Below, piece after piece: positions 6,054 through 7,343 of a stretch of 7,343 nt of DNA (within the stretch, counting starts at the first letter, position 1; every line of letters starts with the position of its first letter). The position numbers and the translations under genes were made by a program. The notes below the pieces were generated by a model, which saw only the letters and a program-made list of their open reading frames with translations, made no database searches and was not told where the DNA came from. This stretch comes from Bacteriovoracaceae bacterium (lineage in GTDB: Bacteria > Bdellovibrionota > Bacteriovoracia > Bacteriovoracales > Bacteriovoracaceae), in assembly GCA_007116425.1 (NCBI GenBank), contig SKIL01000206.1, forward strand, positions 1-7,343, read 5' to 3'.

Positions 6054-6740
6054 GTGAAAGAAGATATCACTATAAATAAGCTCAAAAAGTCCTTTAGTAA
6101 AAAGGACATCGATGAAATGGAGCAACGCTATAGGGCCGCTTTTATCAATTCACTAAGTGGATTTAAAAGCGGCAATCTAATTGGAACAATTGACTTAGAA
6201 AATAAAAGTAATCAAACAAATTTAGCAATCTTCTCTTCATGCTTTCATCTTGGTGCATCCCCTGCACTCTTAGGTCTAGTTTCCCGCCCAGACATTACGG
6301 CCAGGCACACTCTCGAGAACATTATTAAAAACGAAGTCTACACAATAAACCATGTTAATACCCAAATTTTTCATAAGGCCCACCAAACAAGTGCTCGCTA
6401 CCCTAAAAGTACTTGTGAGTTTGAGGCCACGGGTTTAACTCCTGAGTACATTGACAATTTTGAAGCCCCTTTTGTAAGAGAGTCTAATCTAAAAATCGGA
6501 ATGAGATTAAAGGATATTGTTCATATAAAAATGAACGAAACTAAAATTATCATTGGAGAAATTAATAATATTATTATCAATTACAATGACTCACTTCCAA
6601 TTGACCAAAATTCAGGACATATCAATATTGAAAAATTAGATTCTATAGCAATTTCGGGCTTAGATCACTACCATTCGACAAAAAGCTTGGCCCGTCTTAG
6701 TTACGCGAAGCCGGGCCTAACTCCAAAAATTTTAAAGTAA
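6054..6740 (+). CDS. Flavin reductase-like FMN-binding split-barrel protein
   Basis: The 228-residue protein starts at GTG directly after the epimerase TAA with no intervening base, with GGAG 9 bp upstream inside the epimerase gene; the two are surely co-transcribed and coupled. It resembles the flavin reductase-like domain family (PF01613 type). Recognisable segments are N-S-L-S-G-F-K-S-G-N-L-I-G (32-44), T-N-L-A-I-F-S-S (55-62), R-H-T-L-E-N-I (84-90), Y-T-I-N-H-V (96-101), K-A-H-Q-T-S-A-R-Y (108-116) and E-F-E-A-T-G-L-T-P-E-Y (122-132). The barrel probably binds FMN; the electron donor and acceptor are unknown, and the epimerase may act on the same compound. The N-terminal 25 residues are charged and outside the core. 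From memory, close relatives occur beside photolyase/cryptochrome genes in Bacteroidetes; no such gene is visible here. Confidence 0.88.
   Translation: MKEDITINKLKKSFSKKDIDEMEQRYRAAFINSLSGFKSGNLIGTIDLENKSNQTNLAIFSSCFHLGASPALLGLVSRPDITARHTLENIIKNEVYTINHVNTQIFHKAHQTSARYPKSTCEFEATGLTPEYIDNFEAPFVRESNLKIGMRLKDIVHIKMNETKIIIGEINNIIINYNDSLPIDQNSGHINIEKLDSIAISGLDHYHSTKSLARLSYAKPGLTPKILK
6689..6717 (+). other. GC-rich inverted repeat at the 3' end of the flavin reductase gene
   Basis: GGCCCG (6689-6694) pairs perfectly with CGGGCC (6712-6717), and CTT/AAG can extend the stem inward after a one-base mismatch. This is a strong stem for such AT-rich DNA. It lies inside the coding frame, 21 bp before the stop codon, and no T-run follows directly, so it is not called a terminator. 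It may stabilise the 3' end of the operon RNA, or be chance. Confidence 0.3.
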
Positions 6741-6871
6741 ATATACTCATTAGTGCCATATTCTTTGGACGTTAAAACTCTACTTCACTGTTATCACATC
6801 AAAATAATATTTAATTAAGACCGAATTTCAAGACCTTATTCAAATATCGTAAAATGAATAAAAGGAATTAA
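6741..6871. other. Intergenic region before the lipoprotein gene
   Basis: No gene, convincing terminator or RNA is visible. The only promoter-like pair on the plus strand is TTCACT (6784-6789) and TATTTA (6808-6813), 18 bp apart, with matches of four and three of six. AAGACC occurs twice (6817-6822 and 6830-6835). The lipoprotein gene may have its own promoter here, but this is weakly supported. Confidence 0.3.
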
Positions 6872-7343
6872 ATGAGAAGAAATCAAAAAAGAGCTCATTA
6901 CAACTTTTGTTCGTATATCTTAACTTTAGGCCTTGGACTATTAATGTCATGTGCTGGTCCTTATACTCCTTTTGGATATGAAGCTACAAAAATAGATGAT
7001 GTTTTAAACTTAGCTCATTATAGAAGTTTAACAAGAGAAGAAGAGAATAAATATAATCAATACCGAGAGATAGCGAGCATCCCACCAGAAAAGATAAAAA
7101 GTGTTCATTTTCACCCTAAAACAATTGAATATCTTTCACCTCATCAAATCATGATAATAATTGAAACTTCTGAGAATCTAAGTTCAGTAGATATTGAATC
7201 TCTTAAAAATGAAATCTACATTAACTATAATGACAACCTAATAAAACTTAAATCAATTGCAAATGAATTAAGAGTTCAAGACAATCAAATCAAAGTTAAA
7301 ACAAGAAAAGTAAAAATAAATCCCGACACAAATAATAATATAG
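6872..7343 (+). CDS. Predicted lipoprotein, family not recognised (3' end outside window)
   Basis: The open frame starts at ATG 6872 with AAGGA 5 bp upstream and runs to the window edge without a stop (157 codons seen). The N-terminus has several basic residues (R-R-N-Q-K-R), a hydrophobic stretch at about 12-25 and a lipobox L-M-S-C with the acceptor at Cys27, so it is predicted to be exported and lipidated. Ala28 after the cysteine does not signal inner-membrane retention, so the outer membrane is likely. The mature protein begins A-G-P-Y-T-P-F-G-Y, then a charged helical stretch (about 50-72), then from about 76 alternating hydrophobic and polar residues that look like a beta-sandwich domain. 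No enzymatic motif is visible. It is on the same strand as the flavin reductase gene but 131 bp away, so a shared transcript is doubtful. Function is not assigned. Confidence 0.8.
   Translation, partial: MRRNQKRAHYNFCSYILTLGLGLLMSCAGPYTPFGYEATKIDDVLNLAHYRSLTREEENKYNQYREIASIPPEKIKSVHFHPKTIEYLSPHQIMIIIETSENLSSVDIESLKNEIYINYNDNLIKLKSIANELRVQDNQIKVKTRKVKINPDTNNNI

Noticed and set aside
6689..6740. Rho-independent terminator at the end of the flavin reductase gene
   Set aside because: The stem is inside the coding frame and no T-run follows it directly.

Overview
The window is AT-rich chromosomal DNA from what looks like a Gram-negative bacterium with a periplasm and lipoproteins. The gene set (MoxR/DUF58/transglutaminase trio, CarH/LitR-like MerR regulator, TIGR01777 epimerase, FMN-binding flavin reductase, a lipoprotein starting C-A-G-P-Y-T-P-F-G), the low GC and the codon use would suit a Bdellovibrionota-like organism such as Bacteriovorax or Halobacteriovorax. 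That assignment is an impression from family resemblance and was not tested.

Left part, minus strand, reading right to left: a MoxR-type AAA+ ATPase (3889-2966), a DUF58 membrane-anchored protein (2982-1981, overlapping the ATPase gene by 17 bp) and a TgpA-like membrane protein with an external transglutaminase domain (1967 to beyond base 1). The whole of 1-1980 is one open frame with no stop. It is cut by the window edge, and its Cys-His-Asp triad is intact. The three genes form the classic MoxR-DUF58-transglutaminase operon, thought to act at the envelope. A good -10 box lies only 8 bp before the MoxR start codon, so the message may be almost leaderless.

Middle: a MerR-family regulator of the CarA/CarH/LitR type (4879-3947, minus) is divergent from a two-gene operon (5121-6740, plus) encoding a TIGR01777/YfcH-like NAD(P)-dependent epimerase and, directly after its stop codon, an FMN-binding split-barrel flavin reductase-like protein. 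Three points stand out. The regulator has no usable ATG and most likely starts at ATT behind a strong Shine-Dalgarno. Its C-terminal domain keeps the cobalamin-binding fold pattern but has lost the B12 ligand residues. The divergent intergenic region holds two pairs of head-to-tail 11-bp repeats sharing TGNYTAANA, the geometry expected for CarH/LitR operators. Together these suggest a self-contained regulon in which a B12-independent LitR-type repressor controls itself and the epimerase/flavin reductase pair.

Right end: a 131-bp gap with no clear terminator, then the 5' part of an unrecognised lipoprotein gene (6872 to beyond 7343). No RNA genes, CRISPR arrays, insertion sequences or prophage parts were seen.
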